A stretch of 64,000 nt of DNA from Apostichopus japonicus (Eukaryota > Echinodermata > Holothuroidea > Aspidochirotida > Stichopodidae), in assembly GCF_037975245.1 (NCBI RefSeq), contig NC_092580.1, forward strand, positions 5,678,501 to 5,742,500. Reading direction: 5' to 3'. A model generated the notes under the pieces. The model had not been told where the DNA came from. It made no database searches and was given only the letters and a program-made list of their open reading frames with translations. This document shows, piece after piece, positions 63,871 through 64,000 of the stretch (within the stretch, counting starts at the first letter, position 1; every line of letters begins with the position of its first letter). Position numbers and translations under genes: made by a program.

Positions 63871-64000
63871 TCATGGGGACCATTTACTTAAGTATTCCAT
63901 GAGATACTTCAATGAACACTCATAAGTACATAGAAGGGACAAAACAGTGAGTACTCCTTAAAACCACATCATGCATTGTAAACTGATAATATGATTCATA

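Noticed and set aside
60412-63883. Many minus-strand frames rich in [16 protein letters not shown]
   Set aside because: They are reverse-strand readings of the 32-bp SMC1A exon 13 minisatellite, which has no stops in those frames.

Overview
This window is AT-rich animal nuclear DNA. All four genes are split by GT-AG introns, and most of the sequence is intron or spacer filled with tandem repeats and transposon remains. The proteins are clear metazoan orthologues. The short gene spacing, the foldback-like elements with 8-bp target duplications and the CR1/L2-type LINE remains suggest a marine invertebrate deuterostome, probably an echinoderm. That assignment is an inference; nothing in the window proves the species.

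Layout. (1) 2855-7120 (+): the intracellular part (juxtamembrane, tyrosine kinase, tail) of a MET/RON-type receptor tyrosine kinase. Its ectodomain and membrane exons are not recognised in the window. (2) 12520-38640 (+): a complete sortilin gene with 21 coding exons and 843 codons. It runs from signal peptide and furin site through the VPS10 domain to a transmembrane segment and a tail ending in DSDEDLLA. (3) 44362-48088 (-): a complete six-exon SLC25 mitochondrial carrier of the ucpB/UCP-like type, 322 residues. (4) 51011-60052 (+), continuing past the window: the first 13 coding exons (724 codons) of the cohesin subunit SMC1A. Sortilin and the carrier are convergent; the carrier and SMC1A are divergent across about 2.9 kb. 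The genes have unrelated jobs (growth-factor signalling, Golgi/endosome sorting, mitochondrial transport, sister-chromatid cohesion), so I see no functional cluster.

Repeats and mobile DNA. Sortilin introns carry a 4.6-kb array of a 37-bp unit, an antisense CR1-like LINE lacking its 3' half, a 5'-truncated LINE, an L2-like LINE tail, and three non-autonomous inverted-repeat elements with visible 8- or 9-bp target duplications. A fourth foldback-type element sits inside an SMC1A minisatellite.

The most unusual pattern is that five separate tandem repeats, in all four genes, have a repeat unit that spans a coding exon-intron boundary. They multiply a real splice donor (MET exon, SMC1A exon 13), a real acceptor (SLC25 exon 5, SMC1A exon 8) or a donor plus an acceptor-like segment (sortilin exons 16/17). 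The result is runs of near-copies of functional splice sites, together with a few codons, beside the true site.
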